Below, piece after piece: positions 1 to 10,931 of a stretch of DNA of 64,000 nucleotides; the first letter of the stretch is position 1; each line of letters opens with the position of its first letter. The stretch covers positions 63,517,132-63,581,131 of the forward strand of contig NC_090729.1 in the NCBI RefSeq assembly GCF_036898095.1, read 5' to 3'. The notes beneath the pieces were generated by a model. The model did not search any database and was not told the DNA's origin. It was given only the letters and a program-made list of their open reading frames with translations. The translations under genes were made by a program, and so were the position numbers. The stretch is from Palaemon carinicauda. Taxonomy: Eukaryota; Arthropoda; Malacostraca; Decapoda; Palaemonidae.

Positions 1-18
1 CATATCCTATATATTCCC

Positions 19-345
19 TCATAGAAAATTCTTCAATTTTACTTCATGTACACAGTTCTTCGAGCAATCTACTATCTGAAATGTATCCATTTTTATGTGG
101 ATATCGCTTAAAATATCCCACACTCCTTTTGCTTTGGTACAATCAATGCTGACATCTAGAACTAAATTATCCAATCGTTGTGAAATGTAACTCAGTGCAT
201 AGCTCTTTTTTTTTTGAAGTTGCATTTCCTCCAGTCGTCTCCCTCGTCTTCATATCCTGGATCTATACATTCCCACCACCTCTTCTGAGTAAGAGCGGCT
301 TTAGTTTTCTTTACCCAATGGAAATATTTGTGGTTGTGAAGTAAT
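19..345 (-). pseudogene. Ty1/Copia-type gag fragment (UBN2-like)
   Basis: Two overlapping minus-strand frames read like the N-terminal half of a Copia gag. The upstream part (about 345 to 205) contains a W-x(n)-K..L-x-K-R-W-W-E-C-I pattern. The downstream part (225 to 19) contains LSYISQRLDNLVLDV and AKGVWDILSDI, the region where Copia/UBN2 gags read as a short helical block followed by a VWDxL motif. The frame changes at a run of ten T (206-215 on +), so a slip in this homopolymer explains the break. No protease, integrase or RT follows, because the copy runs off the window edge at low coordinates. In a plausible element of this type the missing parts would lie left of position 1. The assignment rests on remembered family patterns, not on a search. 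Confidence 0.55.
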
Positions 346-582
346 AAACTGCATTTGGTTGTGGGGACAGTTAACGGAGAAAGGAACCATTGTGCTGGCA
401 CAAAGACAAGAGGGGAGGCAGTGTGCAAAAAGGATTGATAAAGGAAAGAGTGCAGTGCACATGAGAAGAATATGGACAAAATATAAAAATACAGTGATAG
501 CCTACAGTGAGAAGTGTATGAGTAGTAAACTTGGGGTAAAACTTAGTTATACCAGAGGAGCAGAGTGAGAAACTGACGTCGG

Positions 583-712
583 TAGACATAGTGGTGATAC
601 TAAAGGTTGAGGGAGTGAGCAGCCAGTTTGAAAGAATTGCACCACGTGCTAAGGCGATGTAGATGGTGAAAGAAAGGACAGGCCTTGAACAAGTAAATTA
701 CACTATGACAAG
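583..712 (+). repeat. Left direct repeat (possible 5' LTR remnant)
   Basis: Starts GTAGACATAGTGGTGATACT and runs to about TAAATTACACTATGACA. It aligns at roughly 80% by eye with 2768-2898, which lies on the other side of the gag-protease-RT remnant in the same orientation. The true LTR may be longer, but similarity outside these limits was not evident. Confidence 0.5.
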
Positions 713-800
713 CTATCTAGGCTTTTATAAACAAGCAAAATAGGAGAAAAAACGGCCACCGTGTTTAAGCTGAATAATCCGGAGAGGGAGATATCTCAGA

Positions 801-1540
801 GTGGGTGGAGAAATGGACATGGTGTGTGAATTTCAGAATGTTCCAGAAGTTGCTACTGTGGTGCCATTGAGACTAACAGGGAGATCGTTTCCAGTGTACC
901 AACAACTACCAAAGGACAAAAGGGGTGAGAAAAATTATGTTAAGCAGAGCTTGAAGGCTGCATTTGCAAGGAACTCCTTTGCTGCATACGAGAAGTTTGT
1001 GAATCAGAAGATGATGTCAGGTGAGAGCTCTGATGTGCTTTCAGCAAATTTGTGCATGTTAGCAGAACGCTTTGGTGGAGTGTCCGAGAAGACTTTGGTA
1101 TGTGCATTTGTGAGAGGATTACCTGAAGGCGCAAGGCAAATGCTACGTGCAGGAGCCAACGTTGAAGACTTAAAGCTTGGGAGTATACTACGAGAGCCAA
1201 GGCTGTGTTACTGGAGGAGGGTGCTGGTATGGCCGGTAGTGTGGTGACAATTGGTGAGGACTGCATGGGTGCAAGTGGATCACTATTGCAAGCCGAGGTA
1301 GGTGCAGTTGCAGTTTCGCTTAAGACTAGCACCAAGATTGGACAGCACAGCAATCATCAAGGTTGTTATGCATGTTGAGGGCCAAACCATCTTGCCAGGC
1401 ACTGTCTAGTAGCTGAAAAAGAGAAATGTCAAGTGCTTCAGGTGTGTTAAAGTGGGACTTGTGGCAACGGAGTTCCCCGAGAGGATTGCTACAAAGGGGA
1501 TGGGAAACGAGTAACGAAAGCGGGCTTCAGCACCAGATCG
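801..1540 (+). pseudogene. gag-like remnant with damaged zinc knuckle
   Basis: The open part 801-1247 encodes about 148 residues with the helical character of a Gypsy gag core (AFARNSFAAYEKF, then LVCAFVRGLPEGARQMLRAG). About 180 bases further on, near 1429-1482, the plus strand reads KCFRCVKVGLVATEFPER. This is a CCHC knuckle in which the histidine has become leucine and the last cysteine phenylalanine. The gag frame is closed between these two parts. It lies directly upstream of the protease remnant, as expected for gag-pol order. Confidence 0.55.
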
Positions 1541-1605
1541 CTTTATTGGGAGTCTATAGGTGCTCTATCATATAAAACCTACAAGGGAACTGAAAAAATT
1601 GCCAA

Positions 1606-1863
1606 GTGATGGTGGATACTGGATGCACGCAAGTGATCTCTAACGCAGTTAGATGCGAGATATGGCAGCGAAAGAATGTTGTCATGACGCAAATTGGAGG
1701 CTTCTGGAAGAGTCAAGGGACAGACAAAGTACGTGTGGCATTGAAAGGCAACGTTGAGGTGGAGGTACACACCAACGTATCAACTACGAAGTTATATGGG
1801 TTTGACTGTGTCCTGGGTATGGATGCAGTAAAGAAAATGAAACGAGTGATGGTTATGAATTAG
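1606..1863 (+). pseudogene. Retroviral-type aspartyl protease remnant
   Basis: An 85-residue frame opening with MVDTGCTQ, where DTG is the catalytic aspartate motif of retropepsins. DCVLGMDAVKKM near the end corresponds to the second conserved block (hydrophobic-LGxD). Length is close to a complete retropepsin monomer of about 100 residues. It is separated from gag by stops and from RT by about 350 bases of broken frame. Confidence 0.6.
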
Positions 1864-1893
1864 GAAGTAGTACTATTTACAGTACAGCCTGGA

Positions 1894-2611
1894 ATGAACG
1901 AAACAGTAGTAGGGCTGTGTTTCAGTACTCATAGCAGTGATGGGCTCCAAGTGGACGAGCAAGTCTTCAGCGCAGTGTTTGATGCTTTAGCTAAGTGTTG
2001 GCCTATAGCCTGGAAATGGAGAGTCTATAAAGAGCTACTAGTGCTGAAGAATACGAGATGTGAATACGCAGTCCAACTTGAGGCACAACAGAGATATGAA
2101 GAAGAGTTGCAGGAGTGAATACAGTGGGGCGGGCTGAAGCCGTATGATAGGGGTAAGAATGGCCCTGCTAAAGGCTCAATTCTGTGGATTTATAGTTATC
2201 TTGTCTAGTTAGGATAAGGTGAGGCCGGTAATGGACTTTCGTGAGGTCAATCCTTACATTGATGTCCATACTAGAGATGATGGCTGTCAATGTAAGATTG
2301 ATCTTGCCAAGGTTTATTTGAAAATAAGAGTGGAGGAGAGATTATGGCCATACCAAACAGTTATGTTTGAAGGTAAGAGGTATTGCCTTACAGTGTTTGG
2401 ATTTGGCTTAAATGTTGCCTCACTGGTGATGCAAGCAGCGAGTAATAAAGTGTTGGAGCACAACGCAGTAGTGCGTGATGGTACTACGATCGCATATGTA
2501 TATAATGTACTAGTGCATGAAGATACGGTATTAGTGATATACGTAATCATCCATTTGGAGAAATACTGGTTATATTCTAAGCAACTTGAAAACATACAGA
2601 AATGTAAGTGA
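1894..2611 (+). pseudogene. Reverse transcriptase remnant (fingers and palm)
   Basis: 1894-2118 matches the linker before RT (EYAV..EAQQRYEEELQE). 2219-2611 carries RPVMDFREVN, DLAKVYLKIRVEE (the first catalytic aspartate block), FGFGLNVASLVMQAA and AYVYNVLVHED. The last is the position of the YxDD box, here YVYN, so the catalytic aspartates are lost. At least two frame breaks occur between 2118 and 2219. No thumb, RNase H or integrase is seen before the right-hand repeat at 2768. Confidence 0.65.
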
Positions 2612-2767
2612 GCATTTGGACTACAGGTGTGGGGAGAGAATGGCAAGTTGCAGTGGTGTAGGAATGGTAATGTGCCAGTTGTACCCGACCAAGTGACACT
2701 CGCGATGTGCTTCCTGTTTGTGGGAAACTAATTAGTCATTACCCTGTGTATGGGAGGCTGCAAGTAT

Positions 2768-2898
2768 GGTAGACATAGTAGTGATACTTAGCAATAAGGG
2801 AATGAGCTGCTGGTTGGAAAGGATTGCACTACGTGGCACGTGGTGGTTGAGCTGGCAAATGAAAGGACGCATTTGGACAAGTAAGTTACGCTATTACA
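2768..2898 (+). repeat. Right direct repeat (possible 3' LTR remnant)
   Basis: Starts GTAGACATAGTAGTGATACT and ends near TAAGTTACGCTATTACA. It is the partner of 583-712, in the same orientation, on the far side of the RT remnant. Confidence 0.5.
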
Positions 2899-3690
2899 AT
2901 AATTTTGCGCAACATGTTGCGTCATAGTACTTTCGTAAACATCAGTGTAGTAACAATGGTGTTCTTCCAAAAATTTCCCATCTTTTACAAAATCTATTTC
3001 ACTATTGGTGGTCAGGCCGCTATTCTGTTAAGGTTTTTTTGGGGAGATTATATATATTTTTCTTTTTTTAGTTACATAGTCTTTATGATAATATTTATCT
3101 ACCTTCCTGAGTTGGATTATCAAAAAAACACCATCACACTTATTGTGTTTTAATGGCAACTGCTGTGGTTGATCACCACAGGAGTGGGTTGGGCTTGCCC
3201 AGCTGAGTTCTGGGTAGATCCTATTCTGATGAAACATTAACTTAAACTAGACACCTCTGACCTTAAATACTTATGCAAGTTTAATTTTACTTTACTAACT
3301 TAATTATATACCATGATACTGATTTAACCTTCCATTTTCCTTTACCTGAATCTTATTTACCAGTTAATTCCTAATAGCATTTATCTTTATTTTCTTTTCC
3401 CTTTGTCCTACTGATAGGAGAAAACCAAAGCCATGGTTGGTCAAGTCTTCCATTTGTATCTTTTGTCTTAATTTGGTTACTAAGATAAACGAACATTCAA
3501 AAACCTATAGATTTAATTTTCTATAGGTCCAACCTTCTTTTATTTGATTGATAATATGTTTGTAATATAACCATCTTGTAGGAGATAGTTAAACCCGATA
3601 TATTGAAGGTAGTATTCTAGGTAAGAGAAGGAGAAGATCCTTTTTATAACAATCTTACAGTATTAACGTAACCTCTTGTGCAATATTTTA
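2899..3690. other. AT-rich stretch without recognisable gene
   Basis: No coding signature or repeat structure noticed on either strand. Its last five bases (TTTTA) form the left candidate target duplication of the BEL/Pao element. Confidence 0.5.
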
Positions 3691-4504
3691 TGTGGTGAAA
3701 TTTCACCGGTTTACCAAATCAGCCCGATGTACTGGGCGGATCGCAAGGCCTTGAAGAGGCAATACTCCCCAAAACCCATCAGGAGATAACTAAAATACAG
3801 CTATAAAATTTACAATATTATTACAAAAGTAAACTCTAATACAAGACAAACATCCTTAAGCATTCACAAGAATTAACGAAAAAATAAGGCTGACTCTTTG
3901 TAATGTAACACGTGCTCTTCAAGCACAAAGTCCACACCGGACTCATTAACAAACTGAAAATAGTGCCAATCCGAATTCAATGCACAACGAATCACACACC
4001 AAATATCCCTATTCTTATTTAACTAAGGATTCAGATCCCCAATCACAAGGATCTCTACGTTAAACTGCGATATAAAAATTAAACGTCTTGCACACAAACT
4101 TATACTACAACCAACCTGGTACACGAGGTAGAGAGGAGAGAACAATTAAAATAAGGACTTACTTCGACTGAGCACGTCGGATCAAAGAGGCAGAGCTGGT
4201 CTCTGCACCCCCCAACGTCACCTTGTTCCCGCATTTTTTTCTGAACCTAAATTTCTAGATGGGATTTTTTCATCATGTTACAATAAAATGACATTAAATT
4301 TCTTAATCATAAATTACAAATGGTCGATTTCTTTAGCCTCAGCGCCTCCCCTACCAGGCGGTTGCTCTTTTTGGTTCTAAAACATTCTCGTCTTGAACCA
4401 CATTCATTCGCCCGCGAGTTCTCTCAACCCTCCCTCCAATTTGACGTAACGTAGGTGGAGTTAAATGGCGGGAATTTCGAGTGATCAGTTCGAAATTCCC
4501 GACA
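3691..4504 (-). repeat. BEL/Pao 3' LTR (814 bp)
   Basis: Begins TGTGGTGAAATTTCACC and ends TTCCCGACA on the plus strand. The first bases contain a perfect 14-nt palindrome (3694-3707). The last bases contain a 12-bp inverted repeat (4469-4480 with 4490-4501) around a 9-nt loop. The partner copy is 10932-11745, with no length difference. Confidence 0.93.
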
Positions 4505-4525
4505 TCCTCCACGCCCCAAAATAAA
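4505..4525 (-). promoter_or_regulatory. Polypurine tract of the BEL/Pao element
   Basis: On the minus strand, TTTTGGGGCGTGGAGGA abuts the TG of the 3' LTR. Its purine richness and position fit the plus-strand primer used in reverse transcription. Confidence 0.6.
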
Positions 4526-4741
4526 GGAGCGATGAAACGTCGGTCAATTGGACAAGGCTGGACTCAGGGTGGGGGGAGTGACTTACTCCAAGACTCTGTT
4601 ATGCTCGCTGCGTAGCGCTCCGCAACGACTCGAACAGAGTACACATAATGTACAACACACAGCAATGTTACCCCGGGGCAATAAACTCTTACAGGTGTAC
4701 ATAAAATAATAATCCAAAATGTACCCATACAACAGCTCAAA

Positions 4742-5112
4742 TTAGGCAATGGGCCTAGCAATTGAAATGTACTCGTGTATAATACATATAAGGAATCAAA
4801 TGGAATGGCAATTAGGCAATGGGCCTAAGACAAATCAGCTTGGCAAAAAAACCCAGCAGAAATTAGCAGTAATGTACACATACATGTTACAGACAATTCA
4901 AATGGCAAAGCAAGTAGGCAATGGGCCTAAAACAAATCAAGAAATAGCAATGGAAATGCATACATAACAGTTCAAATGTAAAAGCAATTTAGGCAATAGG
5001 CCTAGAAATCAGTTATCATACACATATATACAAACAGAAAGAAAAAAATGCATTCACATACAGAATATAATTATGAAAAATTGGAAAAGCAATTAGGCAA
5101 TGGGCCTAAAAT
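4742..5112. repeat. Five-copy hairpin repeat in the BEL/Pao 3' non-coding region
   Basis: The core TTAGGCAATGGGCCTAA or a close variant occurs five times. The central AGGC starts at 4744, 4814, 4916, 4991 and 5095, giving spacings of 70, 102, 75 and 104 bases. The alternation suggests a degenerate higher-order unit of about 175 bp. TTAGGC and GCCTAA are inverted around AATGG, so each core can fold as a short hairpin. Flanks also recur (AAATGG before, ACAAATCA after). It lies between the integrase stop and the polypurine tract, where no coding is expected. Confidence 0.75.
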
Positions 5113-5439
5113 ATTCAATTTCAGCATATGTGTATTCAACAGCAGAAAAATGTATTCATACACAGAATCAAGGCAACCTGCCCTCTACATTAATCAAATC
5201 ACTTTTTACACTGCTACATGTGGGCTACCACCTTAGGGGAACAAGAGGGAGGGGCCTGGCTCTGTACAACGCTCGTTTCGTAAGTACGAGAGACTATCCC
5301 GTCCCCATTCCCCACACCTACGCACTTCCAATCTCCGTGGATTCATGCCACTTACAAACGTTCTCACTTCACCCTCCCTACCTACCAGGGAGACACTCCC
5401 TCTCTCACTTACTGTTTTGCAGCTACATTTCATAGACTG

Positions 5440-6841
5440 TCACCCTTTAGCAGACGATCCATCATTTCTCGTTGCTTCGCGGCCGCCCTTCTCAATGGGC
5501 GTGAAGAACGGTTTTTTAACGTTCGTCTGCTTCGATTCCTTTTCACTTTTACTGTTCGCACTGATCGTATTGTTCTCGTCATTAGTGTCACTGTCGAAGA
5601 TCTCTGTGGCCAGTTGTTGGGATGTCGCAGCCGGAGCCATTTCCTGGTTGTCCCCAGACGTCTCCACGATCCCAGGCATTCCGTCTGTCGAACTGTACAC
5701 ACCCTCTTTTCCATAGTCGTCGTCTCCGTCTCCATCATCCTCCACAGAGGGGGTAATTTCCAAGGGAACCAGATGGCTAACAGCTCGCTGTGACTCGACT
5801 CCCTCAAACAACACTTTGGCCGAACGTACGACGCCGTCGTCGTCCGGATACGTTTCTACAACACGTCCAAGGGGCCACGTAGCTCTTCTTTGATGTTCTT
5901 GTCTTACCAACACGACGTCTCCAGGGTGCAGCTTGGAGGGTTCCCCGGACTGACAGTCGTGTCGGGCTCTCAGGGCACTCAAATATTCCTTTCTCCACCT
6001 CTCTCTGAATCTCTTCAAAGAGTCTGTTAGTTTCAAATAACGATCACGTAGCCTCCGGGAGGTGAAGGTCGTGTTGAGGTGCTCGTCCGGTAAGAGCGGT
6101 GCCATGAGGAGAACTGGGTGTCCTCTTAACAAATGGGAAGGGGTGAGGACTTCATCCTCGCATCCGTCGCCGCTGTACATAAGCGGGCGATTATTCACTA
6201 CCGCTTCTACTTCTTTCACCAGTGTCAATACGTGGGCGTTCGGTAGATACTTTTGGCCGAGGGCTATCTGGAGGGTTCGCTTTGTCACCCCTATCAGCTG
6301 CTCGAAGAATCCACCCTTCAAAGGTGCTCTGGGAGTCTGAAACCTCCATTGTATTCCCGTTCTCCTCAGGAACTGCTGAACTTCATCTTCTTCGTAGAGT
6401 CCCTGCAGGAGGTGGCTGGCGGTTTTGAACGTCTGGTGATTATCAGAGGTGATGTATTGGGGGGGCGCCATGCGTTGCGCAGAATCGCCTTAAAGCCAAG
6501 ACGAATTCTTCTGCTTCCAAGGAGGGACAGAAGTTGAGATACACGGCCCTACTGGCCATGCACGTTACTATCAGGATGTACCCTGGCTGCGTTTCAGTTT
6601 GTATGGCTGCTGTGTGGTCCACTCCAACTGCTGTAAAGGATTTCTCGGGGGTTGTTCTTTCCTTCGGTAGGGGGGGTGGTGGTGGCTGTTTCGACGAAGA
6701 CTGGAAGGCGCGCCAGCACTCCATACATTCCTTTACCACCCGCTTGGCATTAGAACGTAGACCCGCCGCCCAACATTTCTGTCGAAAGATACCCATTAAA
6801 GTATTCACACCGCAATGTAAATGCAAACGGTGTAAATATTT
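5440..6841 (-). pseudogene. BEL/Pao integrase with DUF5641-type C-terminus
   Basis: The integrase zinc-binding part and first half of the core occupy 6826-6443 (HCGVNTLMG..., CMEC, then VGVDHTA with the first catalytic Asp). The rest, 6471-5440, has TSDN (second Asp), GGFFEQLIG (catalytic Glu) and a C-terminal region, HPGDVVLVRQEHQRRATWPLGR and following, typical of DUF5641 in BEL/Pao polyproteins. The two halves are in different frames. They join at a run of seven C on the minus strand (about 6459-6465), where a one-base slip restores continuity. A second frame break near 6843 separates it from RNase H. All three DDE residues remain. Confidence 0.88.
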
Positions 6842-8898
6842 TAAACCCTAACTAAACGCCCTTTGGCTGGCAAGAGAATTAACTGATTAATTTCTTCTAA
6901 CTTTGACACTTGTCCTCTAGTACAAATGAGCCTATCTTTCATTACTAAATTCAACTGTCTTACTAAATTGACAACTTCACGAGGGGGTCTGACTCCGCCC
7001 TCCAGGTATGCATAAAATGAAGGCAAGTAATGTTTCTGCTCTACCAGAACAACAACACTGAACGGATTCCGTTCTATTTTTGCAAACTTTAAAATTAGTC
7101 TGACTACTCTCAACAAGAATTGGAACCCTACTTCCCTTTTCAGGATGTCCCAAATCTCGCCTGGGGGGGTAGGACACATCTCCTCCCTTAACTCTTGTAC
7201 CGCCGCTACTACGTGAGTTTGATGTAGTGGATCTTCCTCCTTGCAAGGAACAGGCTTTCCCGTGGTCCTGAGGAATTCTGGACCGTTCCACCACAAGGAG
7301 TTAACTTGCAATTGTCGAGTCGTTGCACCTCTGGATAGGATATCGGCAGGGTTCTGATGACTAGGGACATGGTTCAGACTGAAGCTACAAACCTGCTGAA
7401 TAAAAACAATCTCCTTCACTCTGTTAGAAACAAACACATTTTCATGAGACCTGGCATCGGGAGATGCTACCCATGCCAACGTTACCTTGCTGTCAGTCCA
7501 CATTACTATTTCTCGTGGCTTGATCAGTTCCTTGAGAGTTCTTGCTAATCTGCTGCCTAACAACAAGGCCAGCAGCTCTAGCTTGGGGATCGTCAGTTTG
7601 CTCATCCCTTTCGGAGTGATCCTCATTTTGCTTGTAATCAGACTTACTCGATTGCAATCGTCCCTGGTATATGCTACTGCTCCATATGCCTTACTGCTGG
7701 CATCGGTGAACACATGTAGTTCTGAACCTCTTTTGCCTATCGATCTTTGAAAGATGATGTCGCTCACCGCTTTCAAATCATTCAACAATTCACTTGCTTC
7801 TTTAGCCTTTTCTCCTCCTAACACGTCATCCCAACCTACATTATCCTCCCACAGTTGTTGGAGGAAAAGTTTTCCCTTTACAAATAATGGGCTGATCAAA
7901 CCTATTGGATCGTAAATCGAGACCAACAGGGAAAGTACCCTACGCTTCGTAGGCACCCATCCCTCTCCCAGTTCACTAATCCCCTTACTTGCCTTCACAC
8001 ACAATCTGTCCACGTCCCGGGCCCATCGCAGCCCGAGCACGTTCACACTCACAGGCTCACTCCACTGTCTCTCGCTATCGAAGGCCAAGTGATTGCTTGC
8101 CCACCCTTCCAAGGGCATACCCGCCCCTTTTAAGATGTTATTAACAGACTCATGCTCTTGCCTCATATGTTCTAAATCCTCAAAAGTGGCCAGATAGTTA
8201 TCAACATAAAAGGATTTTACCAAATCTGGCCGGCCTTCCTCTTTAAAATGACAATTTAATATTTGTTGTAGCAAAAATGGACTTGCTGTAATGCCGAACA
8301 CCACGACTCTAAAGGCGAAGGTAAACGCTCGACCAGCTGCCTCGCGCCACAGAAATCGTGTGTATTTGGCATCACGAGGATCTAACAAAACACGATGGAA
8401 TGCTTTACTTATGTCGGCTAACATGGCATATGGGTTCAACCTAAACCTTATGATTAAACTATATGCTACCTCTACCAAATTGGGCCCAGGTAAGAGACAT
8501 TCATTCAATGACTTACAACCCGTTGACTTTGCCGAGGCATTGAACACGATTCTAAGGGGGGTGGTACGGCTGTCTTTCCTAACCCCAAAGTGTGGCATGT
8601 AATAACCTTCCACTATGGGATCTTTCACTTCAGATATAAAACCTGCTTTGATATATTTGTCTATCACTCCCTGATATTGTTCAAAATATTTCCTATCCTT
8701 TCTGAATTTGGTCTGCAACGACTCTAACTGCGCCACAGCGTTACGATAATTTGTTTCTGGCCTAGCATCCGACCTGAATGGTAGGCTAACCTGATATCCC
8801 TCAGGTTTTTTCACAACGCTTTGCGATACCTTTCGGAGGGCCTCGGCCTCACGAACAGTGTATTGCTCAGATGGGGCGATGCCAACACGGTCTAAACG
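6841..8898 (-). pseudogene. BEL/Pao reverse transcriptase and RNase H
   Basis: Continuous frame of about 680 residues after the TAG at 8899-8901. The frame is open upstream of the annotated GTG (8814) back to the stop, reading RLDRVGIAPSEQYTVREAEA, the usual PR-RT linker of BEL elements. RT motifs: LRIVFNASAKS, MLADISKAFHRV (catalytic Asp, about residue 133 from the GTG), FGITASPFLLQ, and YVDNYLATFED (203-206), with the YVDN form familiar in this family. RNase H motifs: HVFTDASSKAYGAVAY and IVMWTDSKVTLAWV. The end LILLPAKGRLVRV leads into the integrase zinc finger but terminates at TAA (6841-6843) through a frameshift. Confidence 0.9.
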
Positions 8899-10110
8899 CT
8901 ACCACTCGTCTACATCGCACAGATATGGCTCGTTCGTGATTCTGTACACTCTCAACGTTCTCACCTGCTCAATCCTCTCCCCCTGCAGTAGCCACTGCGG
9001 CACCTTCCCATATGGCGACATGCCATCATGCGTCAGGAAGAGAATGATCCCATCCACTCTCTCCACGCCTATTACAAAATAACTAAAGTAGTCAGCCCCT
9101 ACTAACACGTGGACATTCTTCAACACATCCGACTTGTTGGCTGGATAGGCTAACGTGACTCCCTTGGTCAACAGATGTTGGCTGACTTTACCATAACCAG
9201 CGTTATGTATCGGGACGTCTACGCTCTCATGTGCTACTAGTTTCATACGCACAATTCTTTTGCCCATTTCAACCCTGCAACTTACTACATCGTATTGTCC
9301 GCTTATTTCCTCGGAACCAAACGGAGCTATGTTTAAGGATACTCGTCCTACCACCGGTAGGCCTAATTGACGGGCAATTTTTGCTGAGATGAAGCTCCTC
9401 TGGCTTCCTGAGTCGAGGAATAGGCGGACTCGCTTACTACCTTGCCTTAGTTGGATACCTGCCATGGCTGTTGGCAAGATAGCGAATGGGACGTCCACAT
9501 CGGACCTCTGCGCGATCTTTGCGCTTGTGCATGGTTTAGCCTCTACTATAGTCTGGGGTGGTCGGGGGAAAGTTTCGGGTTGCTGAGGCGTCGCATTCAC
9601 TACGGGGCGGAACGTCGTTGTTTGACTATTACTATGACTAGGGATCGATTGCGGTCTACCCGCATCGCAAATTGCAGTGTGGTGCTTAGCATTACAGTTT
9701 CTACAGGAATTTGAAACGGGACATTTATCGCTACGATGACCTGATTTCGTACAATTAAAACAAAGACCCCCTTTCAGCAAAATGCGACGTCTGGCAGCTA
9801 CGTCAGTCACTTCGTGACATCCGTGAGGCGGGTGCCGTTCGCTACAAAATGGGCAGGAATTATTGTGGATGGGATGGGTTTTCGGTCTTACACTACTGTC
9901 TGGTCTTTTGTCACTCTCAAGACTGTCGCCTCTCTGCAACACATCGTCTTCTAGCATTCTCACAATAAAGTCTATTGCCTCAAAAAACTCGTCCAACGTA
10001 CAGTCACATTTTCTCAAATTTTCGACCACTTTGCGGTAGAGCTTTCCCTCTGACAATTTTTGATTGATGAGGCTCATGACCATGATCTGGCCTATGTTAT
10101 TGGTACTCAG
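8899..10110 (-). pseudogene. BEL/Pao gag C-terminus and aspartyl protease
   Basis: In the same frame as the upstream gag and downstream RT, closed by TAG at 8899-8901. Numbered from the Met at 10083, it carries a Cys/His cluster from residue 77 (CPFCSERHPPHGC), a CCHC knuckle at 108-121 (CFNCTKSGHRSDKC), a third Cys/His block (CRNCNAKHHTAIC), a Pro-rich linker, and a protease with FLDSGSQRSFIS (DSG at 224-226). The peptidase resembles DUF1758/A16-type enzymes of Pao elements. The TAG stands where relatives have Trp, so a TGG to TAG change is likely. Confidence 0.88.
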
Positions 10111-10770
10111 TCATTTGATTTGTTCAATTATGATGGTCAACTCAAAACGGAACCTTTTGAGTTCTACTGGGTTTAGTGACGGCACAAAGATGTTGGCTAA
10201 TTTACGGTGCAGAATCACGAGTGTCTGGTGCACGTTGCCATATTGCTTATCTAAAAGATATAATGCTACACTATAGTTCGCGGCAGTTACACTTAGAGAT
10301 TTGATGATTCTAAGTGGCTCTTTGCCCAACGTCCCCAATAAATAAGTAAATTTAGACACTTCGTCTAAATCCGCTCTTCGATCCACGTGGATCGTGAAGA
10401 GCTCACGGTACGATGCGTACTCTTGCACTTCCCCTTCAAACGTGAGGAGAGGCAGCGGCTTCAACCTGGGGAGGGCAACATTCCCCGTTGAAGTGCTTTT
10501 CATTTTGTCTATCCTATTATACAGTAGGGTAGAAGCGCGTGTAGCTTCACCTAACGTGTGCCTGATTCGGGCTTCAATACTAGACTCTAGTTTCACACAC
10601 TGGCTTTTGTATAGCTCTCTTAGCTGTCGGACCTCTACCTGCAACTCCGTTACCAAATTCGGGTAAACGGACTTAGAGTAGGCCTCTAATAGCGCTCTTT
10701 GCGTTTCGCTAAGTAAGTCGTTTATTAGGCCCATCGACGCCTCGATGTGCACGATCGTGGCCACCACCAT
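10111..10770 (-). pseudogene. BEL/Pao gag N-terminus (DUF1759-like)
   Basis: Start chosen at the first ATG in frame (10768-10770), giving MVVATIVHIEAS; the frame is open a little further upstream without an ATG. The core LPLLTFEGEVQEYASYRELF followed by SKFTYLLGTLGKEPLRIIKSL is the DUF1759 pattern of Pao gags (a capsid-like helical domain). The frame ends at TGA (10111-10113) and continues in the same frame as LSTNNIGQI into the knuckle and protease region, so a single nonsense codon splits gag. Confidence 0.87.
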
Positions 10771-10911
10771 CTTAATTAACCTTACTTTACGTTTGGGGGG
10801 AGTTGGCAAGTCAAGGAAAGAAAAGTAATTTTACGTTGAGAAGGGACTCAAAAAACTGACCCACGTGGTCGATTTTAATTTAGTCCTGTCCAGCTCTTGG
10901 AAGCGCTTGCG

Positions 10912-10929
10912 ATCCAGTTCGAAGGACCA
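10912..10929 (-). promoter_or_regulatory. BEL/Pao primer binding site candidate
   Basis: Two bases inside the 5' LTR boundary the minus strand reads TGGTCCTTCGAACTGGAT. It starts with TGG, complementary to a tRNA CCA end, as primer sites do. I could not assign the tRNA confidently. Confidence 0.6.
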
Positions 10930-10931
10930 AA

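Larger units (their letters stand above)
583..2898 (+). mobile_element. Decayed Gypsy-like LTR element with short direct-repeat ends
   Basis: A 2.3-kb plus-strand remnant containing gag-, protease- and RT-like blocks in the right order, bounded by two imperfect direct repeats that could be LTR remnants. All blocks are broken by stops and frameshifts. Nothing corresponding to RNase H or integrase is visible between the RT block and the right repeat, so the element is internally deleted. RT wording (RPVMDFREVN, then LWPYQTVMFEGKRYCLTVFGFGLN) belongs to a metazoan Ty3/Gypsy-type lineage that differs from the other Gypsy copies in this window. Confidence 0.6.

Noticed and set aside
5345..5716. 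Plus-strand ORFs across the BEL/Pao and Gypsy coding regions
   Set aside because: Antisense shadows of well-supported minus-strand domains.
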